NCBI GenBank assembly: GCA_013420905.1
Contig: JAAXNY010000008.1
Location: 2,108,001-2,172,000, forward strand
Direction of reading: 5' to 3'
Length of the DNA stretch: 64,000 nucleotides
DNA from: Collybia mongolica
Lineage: Eukaryota > Basidiomycota > Agaricomycetes > Agaricales > Clitocybaceae
Part shown: piece by piece, positions 47,159 to 59,340 of the stretch
How positions within the stretch are numbered: position 1 is the stretch's first letter
Layout of the letters: each line of letters starts with the position of its first letter
Notes under the pieces: generated by a model
Databases searched by the model: none
Told to the model about the DNA's origin: nothing
Seen by the model: only the letters and a program-made list of their open reading frames with translations
Program-made: the position numbers and the translations under genes

Positions 47159-49860
47159 TTATTTCACGCGAGTTTTACGAGCATCCTTTCGAAGAGCAGT
47201 CATTATTCCCTCATTTTGTGCCTTTTCTTCTTTGGTTTCATGGCCAATGCAGAGTACATCAGGGCTTAGTTCCAAATGATCCCCCAAAAGTGTTTCGTGG
47301 CCTCCCTCAGTCCGGTTGATGATGGCCAATATCATAATTGGCTGGCCATTCTCATAACGATGGTGAATTCGGCGGACATATTGGCCCAGGTGGTCACCTT
47401 CAACTACGACCAACAATCCGTTATCACGTGTAGGATTGGGACGTTTTGGTGTGAGGTCTCCTGGAGGCAAGGATCCTGATGTCTTGTAGTGGTTGAACCG
47501 GACTGATAATGCTCCCTCTATCCGCACTACGGAGACCACCATTTCTTTACCTTGATATTGCCCACCTGTAACCAACACCTTTAATTTAATATCAATAAGC
47601 CGTGGATCTAATAATGGGTGAGCAGGTCCCTGCTGTTGTGATATAGTTGGTGGAGGGGAGGCTTGAGAGGAGGATCCTACATCAGGCATTTGAGATGAGG
47701 GGTTCCAGGCCGGCGTCAAGTGGTGAAAGTCAGGTATGGGCGTGCTACCCCCCACTGCTGCAGTAGTGGCAGCTGCGGCAGGTTCCTGGGGAGGGGGGAA
47801 TTTGGCAACATGGCCTGGGAGGGGGACAAATAATTTGTTCTTGGGTGGGGCGAATTTGTTTAATCTGAGGCGAGACCTTGGGGGAGAAATTAGCTCATAA
47901 TGGATATGAAGAAGAATATAATATTTATGAAGATTCTACAACATCATCGTAGTCCAGAACTTTGCCACTGAATGGATGTGCAGGATTCAAGTGAATAAAT
48001 TGAACAGTTACTCGGAGTCCACTGAGTGTAGTTTTCGAGAGTTGAACATCTTTGATTACTGCACAAGAACCCTTCATTGCATGTCCTGTTTTGACAACCA
48101 AAACCTCAAGCCCTATCCAGGGAACTTCCTCATGTCTAATTGGGACAGTTGGTACATTACTCAATGTTGGTGGTTGACTGTGGAGTATTATCGGAGGGTC
48201 AACTACTTTCACCCAGTTCCTATGGACTTCGAGTGGCTGTTTAAAAGTAAATTACAATGTGACTGGCATAATATCTTAAGTTTTTACCTTGAGGGAGTTT
48301 GGACTGATGTAACTCTGCGGTCCTTGTGTTTCAAGACGTTCGACAATGTAGACATATTCCTCTGTCACCTCAACTACCCATCCCTTTTCCCCTTGGAGAG
48401 CCCCACTGATTACTTCTGCGAAATGGCCATGAGCGATGTACTTCCACATATTGGACCACAGGACCATGTGTAAACCCTCCCCCATTTCTAGTTCCACCTC
48501 TGCCGAATCAATACTGACGGACTGGATGATACCCCTCTTAGAGGATTCCTTTATGACCACCTGTTCGCCTTCAAAAAATTGCCATTCTGAAGGGCATGGG
48601 AATCGCGCGCTTTTGATTTCAGGGTGAGGACAGCATAGAAACAAGTCCATCATCTTGCTTTGTAAGGAAACGGGGACACACGATACCGAACCAAAGCCAT
48701 AAGTTCTGCGTTCAAGGAAAAATTCAAATTTGTGACCAAAAGCAGCAAAATGGCCCATAGTTTTGCTGTCAACAATAGTGACTCTGGGGTGAGTTTTGAT
48801 GATTTGGTCCCATTTTTCATCGTCAAACAAACCCGGCTCAGAGCGGAGGGTACCTCGTTTCCTTTTCTTGGAGGAATCTCCGTCTTGAAGGGGAGGGAGG
48901 CAAGGTAACAGCAGGACTTCCAGTTTTCCCCAATTCTCTACTGAGGAAACATATCCTACATCCCCTTTGTAGAGCCCCCTACAAATCGTGACCCAACCTC
49001 CAGCAGAAGGGGTCTCTTCAGAATGCCTTAAATTCAACAGAGACACCCATTCCCCCAGCTTCACCCCCATAATACCACCCCGAGGGCGAAACATTGAGGG
49101 TGATGATTTTAGAAGGGCTAAAAGGTCGGCATTCATTGTGCCCTCGATGTAGAACCAGCCATGTATGGAATCTCGACAAAATGCTGATCTGAGCCGATGT
49201 CGAGAGTCTGTATTATTGAGGAGAAAGGAAACGGCGTCTCTTTCCCTCCCCTCCTAGAATACATTGCGTCAAGTCTCAGTCATAGTATCAGTAAGATGCA
49301 GGTACTGATGCTCACCACACAACGGACTCTCATTAATGGGCTGTCTTTGCCTGTTGGAAGTTGTTCCACATCCAGACCAGGGTGTCTTGAAAGGCCTTCA
49401 TTGACTGGGGGTTGTTCCTCGTCCGGATTGCGGGGTTTTGGCATGCCTTCATCAGAAAAGTATCCATTTGCAAGGCAATAATAATAGTCATCTTCATTGT
49501 TCCCCTCCATATCGCTGTCCCCGTCCGACTCCTCCTCACGACTTGCCCGTGATCGTCTCATTATCCCATGAATAAATTTATCAAATTTGTCATCGTTGTT
49601 GAGAGGGCTGTTGGCGGAAGTTGACAGTCTTGGTGCACTGCCTGACTGCCCGTTGTCCTCGTTGACCTCATCGTCAATGAAGTCATCTGTAAAATGGGTT
49701 GGTATTAACGTGCTTTGAATCTGAATGGGTAGATTGGCATACCGAGTCCTGGCTCCTCTCCAAAGAGATCGTCCTCCCCCTCATTGTCCACCTGTGCTTT
49801 GAGGTCAATGAAGCGGTGTACCATGTTGCGGACATTGTCGGGCATGGTCTTGTCCTGCAT
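47159..49860 (-). CDS. Spt5-like KOW-domain protein carried by the transposon (gene C), left-arm copy
   Basis: Resembles the transcription elongation factor Spt5 in layout. An acidic N-terminus (DDEVNEDNGQS, REEESDGDSDMEGNNEDDYY) is followed by an NGN-like segment (HGWFYIEGTMNADLLALLKS). Then comes a KOW motif, VTICRGLYKGDVGYVSSVEN, and basic SSKKRKRG. Further KOW-type repeats follow: FEGEQVVIKESSKRGIIQSV, WIGLEVLVVKTGHAMKGSCA and VLVTGGQYQGKEMVVSV. There is a Pro/Ser linker, then GLLVVVEGDHLGQYVRRIHH, ending at 47159. About 860 residues over six or so exons. The start is the first ATG of the earliest exon seen (MQDKTMPDNVRNMVHRFIDL); an upstream exon is possible. Divergent from the transposase. 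Spt5-like genes are otherwise single-copy host genes, so its cargo role is notable. Confidence 0.65.
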
Positions 49861-50027
49861 ACCGGTGATGTCCTTAGGTTTCCTGTAGGATCATTATTAG
49901 CTTTTATTAATGTTCTTAACAAAGTCTTATAGTTTTGTATTGGAATTCAATTAACTACTACAAATTCTACTATACTAATCGTAATCTATCAAGAAAAAGT
50001 ACTTACAACAAGGGGGAGGGGGCCAAC

Positions 50028-50325
50028 GGGCGATGGTTGTGGTACGAGAGCAAGAGGGAAAGTGTGCGAAAGCGGGCTGCCAACACATGATACAGCTCGG
50101 AATGTTCAGCCGTCGGGCATCTCGGTCAATAAGGCCATGTGATCAAATTGGGCATCTCGGTCATATCACTCTTATACAATGTGACTCGGATTTCTCAGGT
50201 AACGATTTAGCCATAAAGGCCTGATGCCCGAGATGCCTGACGGCTGAACATTCTGAGCCGTATCATGTGCTGGCAGCCTGCTTTCGCACACTTTCCCCTT
50301 TGCTCCCGTACCACAACCATCGCCC
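50028..50325. promoter_or_regulatory. 98-bp imperfect palindrome between transposase and Spt5-like gene
   Basis: Arms 50028-50125 and 50228-50325 are equal in length and match at 90 of 98 positions; all eight differences are A/G. The arms contain GGGCGATGGTTGTGGTACG and AATGTTCAGCCGTC. The region lies in the only intergenic space between the divergent gene C and gene D, so it may be a two-way promoter or a nested fold-back insertion. The mirror copy is at 55154-55451. Confidence 0.8.
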
Positions 50326-50693
50326 ACCGCAACTTCTGCCCAGCCTCCTGGCCCCTTCCCCAGCCTCCCTCCTCAGTATTTCGGTAAGTAAAAGACATTT
50401 TTTAGTATATAGTATATAGTAGTTCTATACAAATGTAGTCAGTATGTTATAAGTACTCAATATTGAATACAATATAAGATTTTGCAACCTGAGCTAAAAA
50501 TAAAGAAGCTAATGATCCATTGTAAATAGGTGAACTAGGACTGTTGCCGCAGGCACAACGTGCGCAACGTCCCACGTTTCATAAGACTGAGGAGGTCATT
50601 GCGGCTTTGTAGGGGCCTCGAGACCTGGTGCATACACATTTGCCTCGTTTACATACCAACTTATATATTTTACTCTCCAGGTGAACGCGCATT

Positions 50694-53362
50694 ATGGGTG
50701 GTAAGACAGTGCTTTGTGCATGTGGCTGCACCAAAAGGGTCAACTCCAGGACTGAGAGCCGGCACTTGAAAGGGAAAGGGCACTCTCACCTCATGTCAAA
50801 AATCCTATCGCAGAACCGGTCTCTTATCCAGAGCCTCAACCAGGAAGATCAGCCCCAACGGAAAACGTCATCCTGTCCCCATCCCAAGCAAAAAGTTATT
50901 GGATCCACCCCCCACCCACAAGCCCAACTAGCAAAGAAACTGGCCCCTAGTTCTACAAAGGGCAACACCTCTTTCAGCTCTCAAAATAATGCAGAAGAAA
51001 TTATTGATAATTTGACGGGCGAGGCAGGACCATCTGGATTTCATGACAGCTCTCCCGATCCACCATTGGCGCCATCCTTACCTCCATTGGAGGATTGCTC
51101 AAACAAATATGGCTTGTCCAACTTATGCCGCTCTTCTCGCATTGCAGGACATATCAATCAGCTCAGCCAGCAACGGTGGGGGCTTAATTCAAGACAACGA
51201 TTTACTGTTGATGAGGATGATGGGGATAGCAACGACGACAAGATTGGATCTGGAGAAGACAAAGGCAACGACAATATGGGGGGGGACTTTGATGGTTCCA
51301 ACAAAGACTTTGGGGAAGACACTGATGGATTTGAAATGCCAATCGCAGAGGCAAGCCAGGCAGGGATCTCAGTATGGGATCTCCTTGGGGAGGGATTTAT
51401 GAAGGAAGTCTCGCAATTAGGTATGTACATTGTTATCATTATGTGCATCATATTAACTAGTTTACAGACCAAATGCTAGATATGAGTGATATGAAGCTCA
51501 TCCAGTTCTTTGCCCTGAAAGTTCAAGATGGCCTAATGGATAGAACGTTCCAGAAAATCCGCTATATAACTTCAACAGAATTGCTGAAGAATACACAGAA
51601 ACGTATTCAGTTTCTCTCTGGTTTTCAGCCTGTATGCTATGACTGCTGTCGTTCATCTTGTGTCTGCTACACTGGCCCATACGAAGCCCTCAAACAATGC
51701 CCTAAATGTAATTCTGACCCCTATAAATCTGATGGGACAACACCCTATTCATATCTAGAGTATCTCCCTATTATTCCCCGACTCTGTGCAATGCTTGGAA
51801 ATTTCTCGTATGCTCGAAAAATGCAGTATCGATCCAATCACAAACATGACCCAAGAAAAATGACAGATATCTTTGACGGCACCCATTATCAACTACTCCA
51901 GAAGACATTCGTTACAATTGGTGACAAAGAACTTCCAGAGTGGTTTTTTTCTGATCCTCGTGATATTGCACTTGGGTTATCTACAGATGGCTTTGGTCCT
52001 TTCAAGCGCCGTACCAAGACAGCATGGCCTATAATCATGTTTAATTATAACCTCCCTCCTGAGGAACGCTTTCTCAAGGATAACATAATTCGTCTAGGGA
52101 CTATTCCAGGGCCCAAAAAGCCTGACGATGCAGATTCATTTTTTTGGCCTGTAGTTCAGGAGCTTCTGCAGCTCAAGATTGGGGTTTCAGCCTTCGATGG
52201 AATCAGCAAAGAAATCTTCCTACTTCATGCTCACCTCATCGTCGTCTTTGGCGATATTCCTGCAATGTCAATGCTCATGCGCATGAAGGGCCACAATGCA
52301 ATATATCCATGCCGGATGTGTACTATTCGGGGAGTTCGCATTCCCTTTTCACAAAAAACAACACACTACATTCCATTGCAACAAAATGGCTTTCCAGACC
52401 CTCAACAACAATATCATGCATCCACACTTCCACTACGAGACCATGCAACATTCTTAAGACAAGCAAAGAAGGTCCAATATGCCTCAAACACTGCAGAATC
52501 TGAACACCTTGCTACTAAATATGGTGTCAAAGGCATTCCACTACTCAGTACTTTGAGTTCCCTCTCTTTTCCAGTCTCATTTCCCTATGACTTTATGCAC
52601 CTTATATGGTCCAATCTCATTCCAAATCTGATTTCCCTGTGGACTGGAAATTACAAAGATCTTTCCCATGATGGTGCAGGCTATGTGTTAGCACCAACTG
52701 TATGGGAAGCTATTGGTCAGGCCACAGCAAAGGCTGGGGATACAATTCCTGCAGCATTTGGTTCAAGGGTCCCAAATATTGCATCAGAAAAGGCACAGAT
52801 GATTGCTGAAACCTATTCAATCTGGACTTTATATATTGCACCAACTCTCCTTAAAGGACGATTTACAAGTCCGCAATATTATACACACTTTATTAAATTA
52901 GTTAGGTTATTAAACCTTTGCCTTCAATTTGAGATTACTCAGGATCAAGTTGATGAACTTGAAAGGGGTTTTAATAGCTGGGTTGAGAAATATGAAGAGC
53001 AAGTATTTTGATATATATTTAATTTTGAACATGATCTGATGATTTTCCAGGTTGTACTATAACCATGATCCAATGCGGGTATCTACATGTCCTCTAACCA
53101 TCCATGCCCTTCTACATATTGCACCAACTATTAGGGCTATGGGGCCAGTCTGGGCATATTGGGCATTTCCAATGGAACGTTATTGTTAGACATAGCTACT
53201 AATACCCATCATAAAATCATCTATTACAAAGATTTGGGGGCAACAGAATTTGTTGATATTGATCAAGTACAATGTTTAATTGGTTGGATTAAAGACTGTG
53301 GCAAATGGGCACTTATTGACCAAAGCCAATTATTGACTCAAGTACATAGTATGGACCAATAG
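50694..53362 (+). CDS. Plavaka-type transposase with internal deletion (gene D)
   Basis: Exon 1 (50694-51420) has a Cys knuckle (VLCACGCTKRVNSRTESRHL), a Pro/Ser linker and an acidic stretch. An intron leads to DQMLDMSDMKLIQFFALKV and the catalytic core: KRIQFLSGFQPVCYDCC, YDxxx-free SDPRDIALGLSTDGFGPFKR (first catalytic Asp candidate), FGDIPAMSMLMRMKGHNA, CRMC, and SFPYDFMHLIWSNLIPNLIS. After a further intron (about 53008-53050) LYYNHDPMRVSTCPLTIHAL and AYWAFPMERYC follow. The frame then breaks at about 53,185 and resumes in another frame at HHKIIYYKDLGATEFVDIDQ VQCLIGWIKD, the family's C-terminal landmark. About 200-250 residues normally lie between these two points. Probably non-functional or partly functional. 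Confidence 0.75.
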
Positions 53363-53464
53363 TACTGGTCACATATATATATATAGATCAATTAACACAG
53401 TCATTTTATACTACATATAACACTTCATTCTAATCTAACCAAAATCTCAATTTCTTCTTTTCTA

Positions 53465-53881
53465 AATGATTCATCTAAGGCAGAAAAGTCATCCCATAAA
53501 CCCACTATTTGTGGGATGAAATACCTTCTATGCTGAACTTAAATCATCCCACATATTCCACCTTTTATGGGATGAAAGTTCACTCTCTAATAGATTAAAA
53601 TGATCTAATAAAACCCACCCATTATAGGATGAAATTCCCCTCTTTTTCACTGGATTAAAATTGTCCCATATAATTCACCTCTAATGGGATGAAAGTTCAC
53701 ACCACTAAGGGATGAAAATTTCTGAAATTATAAGAGCAGAAATTCATCCTCTCAAGGGATGAAATATCTGGGATGAAGTTTCATCCCAATTTCATACCCT
53801 TTAGATTCATCCACTAAACTTAGGAAATGCTGCTTTCATCCATTAAGTGGGGGAAAAACCTCCCCCACCAGGTGCACAGTG
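53465..53881. repeat. Sub-terminal repeat tract, 3' end of element
   Basis: Repeated GGGATGAAA / TTTCATCCC words (for example 53513, 53570, 53688, 53709, 53754) spaced 30-60 bp, then a GGGGG...CCCCC fold near 53850-53868 and the terminal CACAGTG. Mirrors in style, though not in sequence, the 5' tract. Confidence 0.65.
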
Positions 53882-54785
53882 TGTGTATTCTTCAGCAATT
53901 CTGTTGAAGTTATATAGCGGATTTTCTGGAACGTTCTATCCATTAGGCCATCTTGAACTTTCAGGGCAAAGAACTGGATGAGCTTCATATCACTCATATC
54001 TAGCATTTGGTCTGTAAACTAGTTAATATGATGCACATAATGATAACAATGTACATACCTAATTGCGAGACTTCCTTCATAAATCCCTCCCCAAGGAGAT
54101 CCCATACTGAGATCCCTGCCTGGCTTGCCTCTGCGATTGGCATTTCAAATCCATCAGTGTCTTCCCCAAAGTCTTTGTTGGAACCATCAAAGTCCCCCCC
54201 CATATTGTCGTTGCCTTTGTCTTCTCCAGATCCAATCTTGTCGTCGTTGCTATCCCCATCATCCTCATCAACAGTAAATCGTTGTCTTGAATTAAGCCCC
54301 CACCGTTGCTGGCTGAGCTGATTGATATGTCCTGCAATGCGAGAAGAGCGGCATAAGTTGGACAAGCCATATTTGTTTGAGCAATCCTCCAATGGAGGTA
54401 AGGATGGCGCCAATGGTGGATCGGGAGAGCTGTCATGAAATCCAGATGGTCCTGCCTCGCCCGTCAAATTATCAATAATTTCTTCTGCATTATTTTGAGA
54501 GCTGAAAGAGGTGTTGCCCTTTGTAGAACTAGGGGCCAGTTTCTTTGCTAGTTGGGCTTGTGGGTGGGGGGTGGATCCAATAACTTTTTGCTTGGGATGG
54601 GGACAGGATGACGTTTTCCGTTGGGGCTGATCTTCCTGGTTGAGGCTCTGGATAAGAGACCGGTTCTGCGATAGGATTTTTGACATGAGGTGAGAGTGCC
54701 CTTTCCCTTTCAAGTGCCGGCTCTCAGTCCTGGAGTTGACCCTTTTGGTGCAGCCACATGCACAAAGCACTGTCTTACCACCCAT
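53882..54785 (-). pseudogene. Truncated transposase (gene D), right-arm copy
   Basis: From ATG 54785 the first exon is identical to the left copy. Exon 2 continues for only about 40 codons, to ...ELLKNTQ, and is then cut by the terminus of the neighbouring element. No catalytic core remains. Confidence 0.85.
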
Positions 54786-55153
54786 AATGCGCGTTCACCT
54801 GGAGAGTAAAATATATAAGTTGGTATGTAAACGAGGCAAATGTGTATGCACCAGGTCTCGAGGCCCCTACAAAGCCGCAATGACCTCCTCAGTCTTATGA
54901 AACGTGGGACGTTGCGCACGTTGTGCCTGCGGCAACAGTCCTAGTTCACCTATTTACAATGGATCATTAGCTTCTTTATTTTTAGCTCAGGTTGCAAAAT
55001 CTTATATTGTATTCAATATTGAGTACTTATAACATACTGACTACATTTGTATAGAACTACTATATACTATATACTAAAAAATGTCTTTTACTTACCGAAA
55101 TACTGAGGAGGGAGGCTGGGGAAGGGGCCAGGAGGCTGGGCAGAAGTTGCGGT

Positions 55154-55451
55154 GGGCGATGGTTGTGGTACGGGAGCAAAGGGGAAAGTGTGCGAAAGCA
55201 GGCTGCCAGCACATGATACGGCTCAGAATGTTCAGCCGTCAGGCATCTCGGGCATCAGGCCTTTATGGCTAAATCGTTACCTGAGAAATCCGAGTCACAT
55301 TGTATAAGAGTGATATGACCGAGATGCCCAATTTGATCACATGGCCTTATTGACCGAGATGCCCGACGGCTGAACATTCCGAGCTGTATCATGTGTTGGC
55401 AGCCCGCTTTCGCACACTTTCCCTCTTGCTCTCGTACCACAACCATCGCCC
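55154..55451. promoter_or_regulatory. 98-bp imperfect palindrome, right-arm copy
   Basis: Mirror of 50028-50325; arms 55154-55251 and 55354-55451. Lies between the divergent starts of the truncated transposase and the Spt5-like gene. Confidence 0.8.
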
Positions 55452-55618
55452 GTTGGCCCCCTCCCCCTTGTTGTAAGTACTTTTTCTTGATAGATTACGA
55501 TTAGTATAGTAGAATTTGTAGTAGTTAATTGAATTCCAATACAAAACTATAAGACTTTGTTAAGAACATTAATAAAAGCTAATAATGATCCTACAGGAAA
55601 CCTAAGGACATCACCGGT

Positions 55619-58320
55619 ATGCAGGACAAGACCATGCCCGACAATGTCCGCAACATGGTACACCGCTTCATTGACCTCAAAGCACAGGTGGACAATGAGG
55701 GGGAGGACGATCTCTTTGGAGAGGAGCCAGGACTCGGTATGCCAATCTACCCATTCAGATTCAAAGCACGTTAATACCAACCCATTTTACAGATGACTTC
55801 ATTGACGATGAGGTCAACGAGGACAACGGGCAGTCAGGCAGTGCACCAAGACTGTCAACTTCCGCCAACAGCCCTCTCAACAACGATGACAAATTTGATA
55901 AATTTATTCATGGGATAATGAGACGATCACGGGCAAGTCGTGAGGAGGAGTCGGACGGGGACAGCGATATGGAGGGGAACAATGAAGATGACTATTATTA
56001 TTGCCTTGCAAATGGATACTTTTCTGATGAAGGCATGCCAAAACCCCGCAATCCGGACGAGGAACAACCCCCAGTCAATGAAGGCCTTTCAAGACACCCT
56101 GGTCTGGATGTGGAACAACTTCCAACAGGCAAAGACAGCCCATTAATGAGAGTCCGTTGTGTGGTGAGCATCAGTACCTGCATCTTACTGATACTATGAC
56201 TGAGACTTGACGCAATGTATTCTAGGAGGGGAGGGAAAGAGACGCCGTTTCCTTTCTCCTCAATAATACAGACTCTCGACATCGGCTCAGATCAGCATTT
56301 TGTCGAGATTCCATACATGGCTGGTTCTACATCGAGGGCACAATGAATGCCGACCTTTTAGCCCTTCTAAAATCATCACCCTCAATGTTTCGCCCTCGGG
56401 GTGGTATTATGGGGGTGAAGCTGGGGGAATGGGTGTCTCTGTTGAATTTAAGGCATTCTGAAGAGACCCCTTCTGCTGGAGGTTGGGTCACGATTTGTAG
56501 GGGGCTCTACAAAGGGGATGTAGGATATGTTTCCTCAGTAGAGAATTGGGGAAAACTGGAAGTCCTGCTGTTACCTTGCCTCCCTCCCCTTCAAGACGGA
56601 GATTCCTCCAAGAAAAGGAAACGAGGTACCCTCCGCTCTGAGCCGGGTTTGTTTGACGATGAAAAATGGGACCAAATCATCAAAACTCACCCCAGAGTCA
56701 CTATTGTTGACAGCAAAACTATGGGCCATTTTGCTGCTTTTGGTCACAAATTTGAATTTTTCCTTGAACGCAGAACTTATGGCTTTGGTTCGGTATCGTG
56801 TGTCCCCGTTTCCTTACAAAGCAAGATGATGGACTTGTTTCTATGCTGTCCTCACCCTGAAATCAAAAGCGCGCGATTCCCATGCCCTTCAGAATGGCAA
56901 TTTTTTGAAGGCGAACAGGTGGTCATAAAGGAATCCTCTAAGAGGGGTATCATCCAGTCCGTCAGTATTGATTCGGCAGAGGTGGAACTAGAAATGGGGG
57001 AGGGTTTACACATGGTCCTGTGGTCCAATATGTGGAAGTACATCGCTCATGGCCATTTCGCAGAAGTAATCAGTGGGGCTCTCCAAGGGGAAAAGGGATG
57101 GGTAGTTGAGGTGACAGAGGAATATGTCTACATTGTCGAACGTCTTGAAACACAAGGACCGCAGAGTTACATCAGTCCAAACTCCCTCAAGGTAAAAACT
57201 TAAGATATTATGCCAGTCACATTGTAATTTACTTTTAAACAGCCACTCGAAGTCCATAGGAACTGGGTGAAAGTAGTTGACCCTCCGATAATACTCCACA
57301 GTCAACCACCAACATTGAGTAATGTACCAACTGTCCCAATTAGACATGAGGAAGTTCCCTGGATAGGGCTTGAGGTTTTGGTTGTCAAAACAGGACATGC
57401 AATGAAGGGTTCTTGTGCAGTAATCAAAGATGTTCAACTCTCGAAAACTACACTCAGTGGACTCCGAGTAACTGTTCAATTTATTCACTTGAATCCTGCA
57501 CATCCATTCAGTGGCAAAGTTCTGGACTACGATGATGTTGTAGAATCTTCATAAATATTATATTCTTCTTCATATCCATTATGAGCTAATTTCTCCCCCA
57601 AGGTCTCGCCTCAGATTAAACAAATTCGCCCCACCCAAGAACAAATTATTTGTCCCCCTCCCAGGCCATGTTGCCAAATTCCCCCCTCCCCAGGAACCTG
57701 CCGCAGCTGCCACTACTGCAGCAGTGGGGGGTAGCACGCCCATACCTGACTTTCACCACTTGACGCCGGCCTGGAACCCCTCATCTCAAATGCCTGATGT
57801 AGGATCCTCCTCTCAAGCCTCCCCTCCACCAACTATATCACAACAGCAGGGACCTGCTCACCCATTATTAGATCCACGGCTTATTGATATTAAATTAAAG
57901 GTGTTGGTTACAGGTGGGCAATATCAAGGTAAAGAAATGGTGGTCTCCGTAGTGCGGATAGAGGGAGCATTATCAGTCCGGTTCAACCACTACAAGACAT
58001 CAGGATCCTTGCCTCCAGGAGACCTCACACCAAAACGTCCCAATCCTACACGTGATAACGGATTGTTGGTCGTAGTTGAAGGTGACCACCTGGGCCAATA
58101 TGTCCGCCGAATTCACCATCGTTATGAGAATGGCCAGCCAATTATGATATTGGCCATCATCAACCGGACTGAGGGAGGCCACGAAACACTTTTGGGGGAT
58201 CATTTGGAACTAAGCCCTGATGTACTCTGCATTGGCCATGAAACCAAAGAAGAAAAGGCACAAAATGAGGGAATAATGACTGCTCTTCGAAAGGATGCTC
58301 GTAAAACTCGCGTGAAATAA
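55619..58320 (+). CDS. Spt5-like KOW-domain protein (gene C), right-arm copy
   Basis: Same exons and translation as the left-arm copy. Here the coding strand is plus: acidic N-terminus, NGN-like segment (about 56300-56400), first KOW motif at about 56480-56540, further KOW-type repeats at about 56900-57480, and a C-terminal repeat at 57880-58110. No frame damage is seen, so both copies could be expressed. Confidence 0.65.
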
Positions 58321-58388
58321 TTAACAGGCATTACTTTCAATTTTGCATATACCTTTTGGGACTCTACTGCATCACATGTATATACACA

Positions 58389-58981
58389 TCATAATTTTTG
58401 CCGTTTTCCCTGCTCATCGTCCCTTCTACTCGATTTACGTCTCCGTTTTTTGCTCTTTACTTGTTCCTGGAAGTTAAAATTGAATACCGGATTGATTAAG
58501 TTGCCACCTTTGACACAGATCTGAATAATAAACTTTGTTGTCAATTAATAAGATACTGTCGGAAACTGGTTATGTGAGTCGATTCACATACCTTCCCCTC
58601 CAATGGGTTGATAGTGCTGATATTCACCTTACACTCTTCAGGGACTATGTCTGCCTCCGTCTCAATATCACCTAGGTAAGAGTTTTTCCTTCAGCATCAC
58701 GTGGAGTCAGATTATTGCTTACTGTTATCCTTGGGTACACTGGATCCATGGCTTGAAGATTCGGACTTGCAAAGCTCCATAAACCAGTTTCTATTTTCCA
58801 ATAGACCAAGTTGATTCTCCGGTGAGCAAGGACCAAAGAAAGCACAATCAAATGGTCCACAGTCTGATTCAGTCTCGGATTCTGTTGTGCTTTCCACAAC
58901 GTGACTGGAAACATCATCATTCTGCAGCACACAGTGGGTAGGGGAAGTGTCTGGAGGGTTGGGTGTGAGGCCAGTGGCCAT
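58389..58981 (-). CDS. Transposon small basic-tailed protein (gene B), right-arm copy
   Basis: Mirror of the gene at 46498-47090, with identical translation in all exons compared. Divergent from the right-arm gene A. Confidence 0.55.
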
Positions 58982-59340
58982 TACGTTGTGATTATTTTTT
59001 TGAGTTCCAAGGTCCTTTATATGTTTTATTTTGTGCTCATGCCCCAAACCCCAACAGTTCTACCCGAGTACAGTTATAGATCCAGAATCCAAAGCTAGTC
59101 AGATTATAGAAATCCCTTTGCCCACCCCAAAGCCCAGAACCCATTTTTTTTTCTTTTTCATCCCCTGTGCGAATTAATTTGAGCTCGGTTCTGTTGTCCT
59201 TGGGGATGGAACCTGCTCCACCTCAAATTTAAAAGAACCCTCTTTCTCTGTGTCTTCCAGCATCTCCTCATTTGCTCAGTCTCGCCTTTCTTCACCTTTG
59301 CCACCAGCTCTTTCTCCAACGCACCCTTTTCCATAAAACT

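Larger units (their letters stand above)
44554..53881 (+). mobile_element. Complete-ended Plavaka-type element (9,328 bp)
   Basis: Begins CACTGTG at 44554 and ends CACAGTG at 53881. The terminal inverted repeat is only 7 bp, which together with the CACTG start fits CACTA-related elements. Long sub-terminal tracts of GGATGAA / TTCATCC words lie inside each end. It carries four genes in two divergent pairs: small acidic protein (leftward) / small basic-tailed protein (rightward), and Spt5-like protein (leftward) / transposase (rightward). The transposase has lost an internal segment, so the element may depend on a helper. Confidence 0.8.

Noticed and set aside
48276..49136. Treating the 286-codon frame as a gene of its own
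   Set aside because: It splices upstream and downstream into the larger Spt5-like gene; the frame-internal ATG is not the start.
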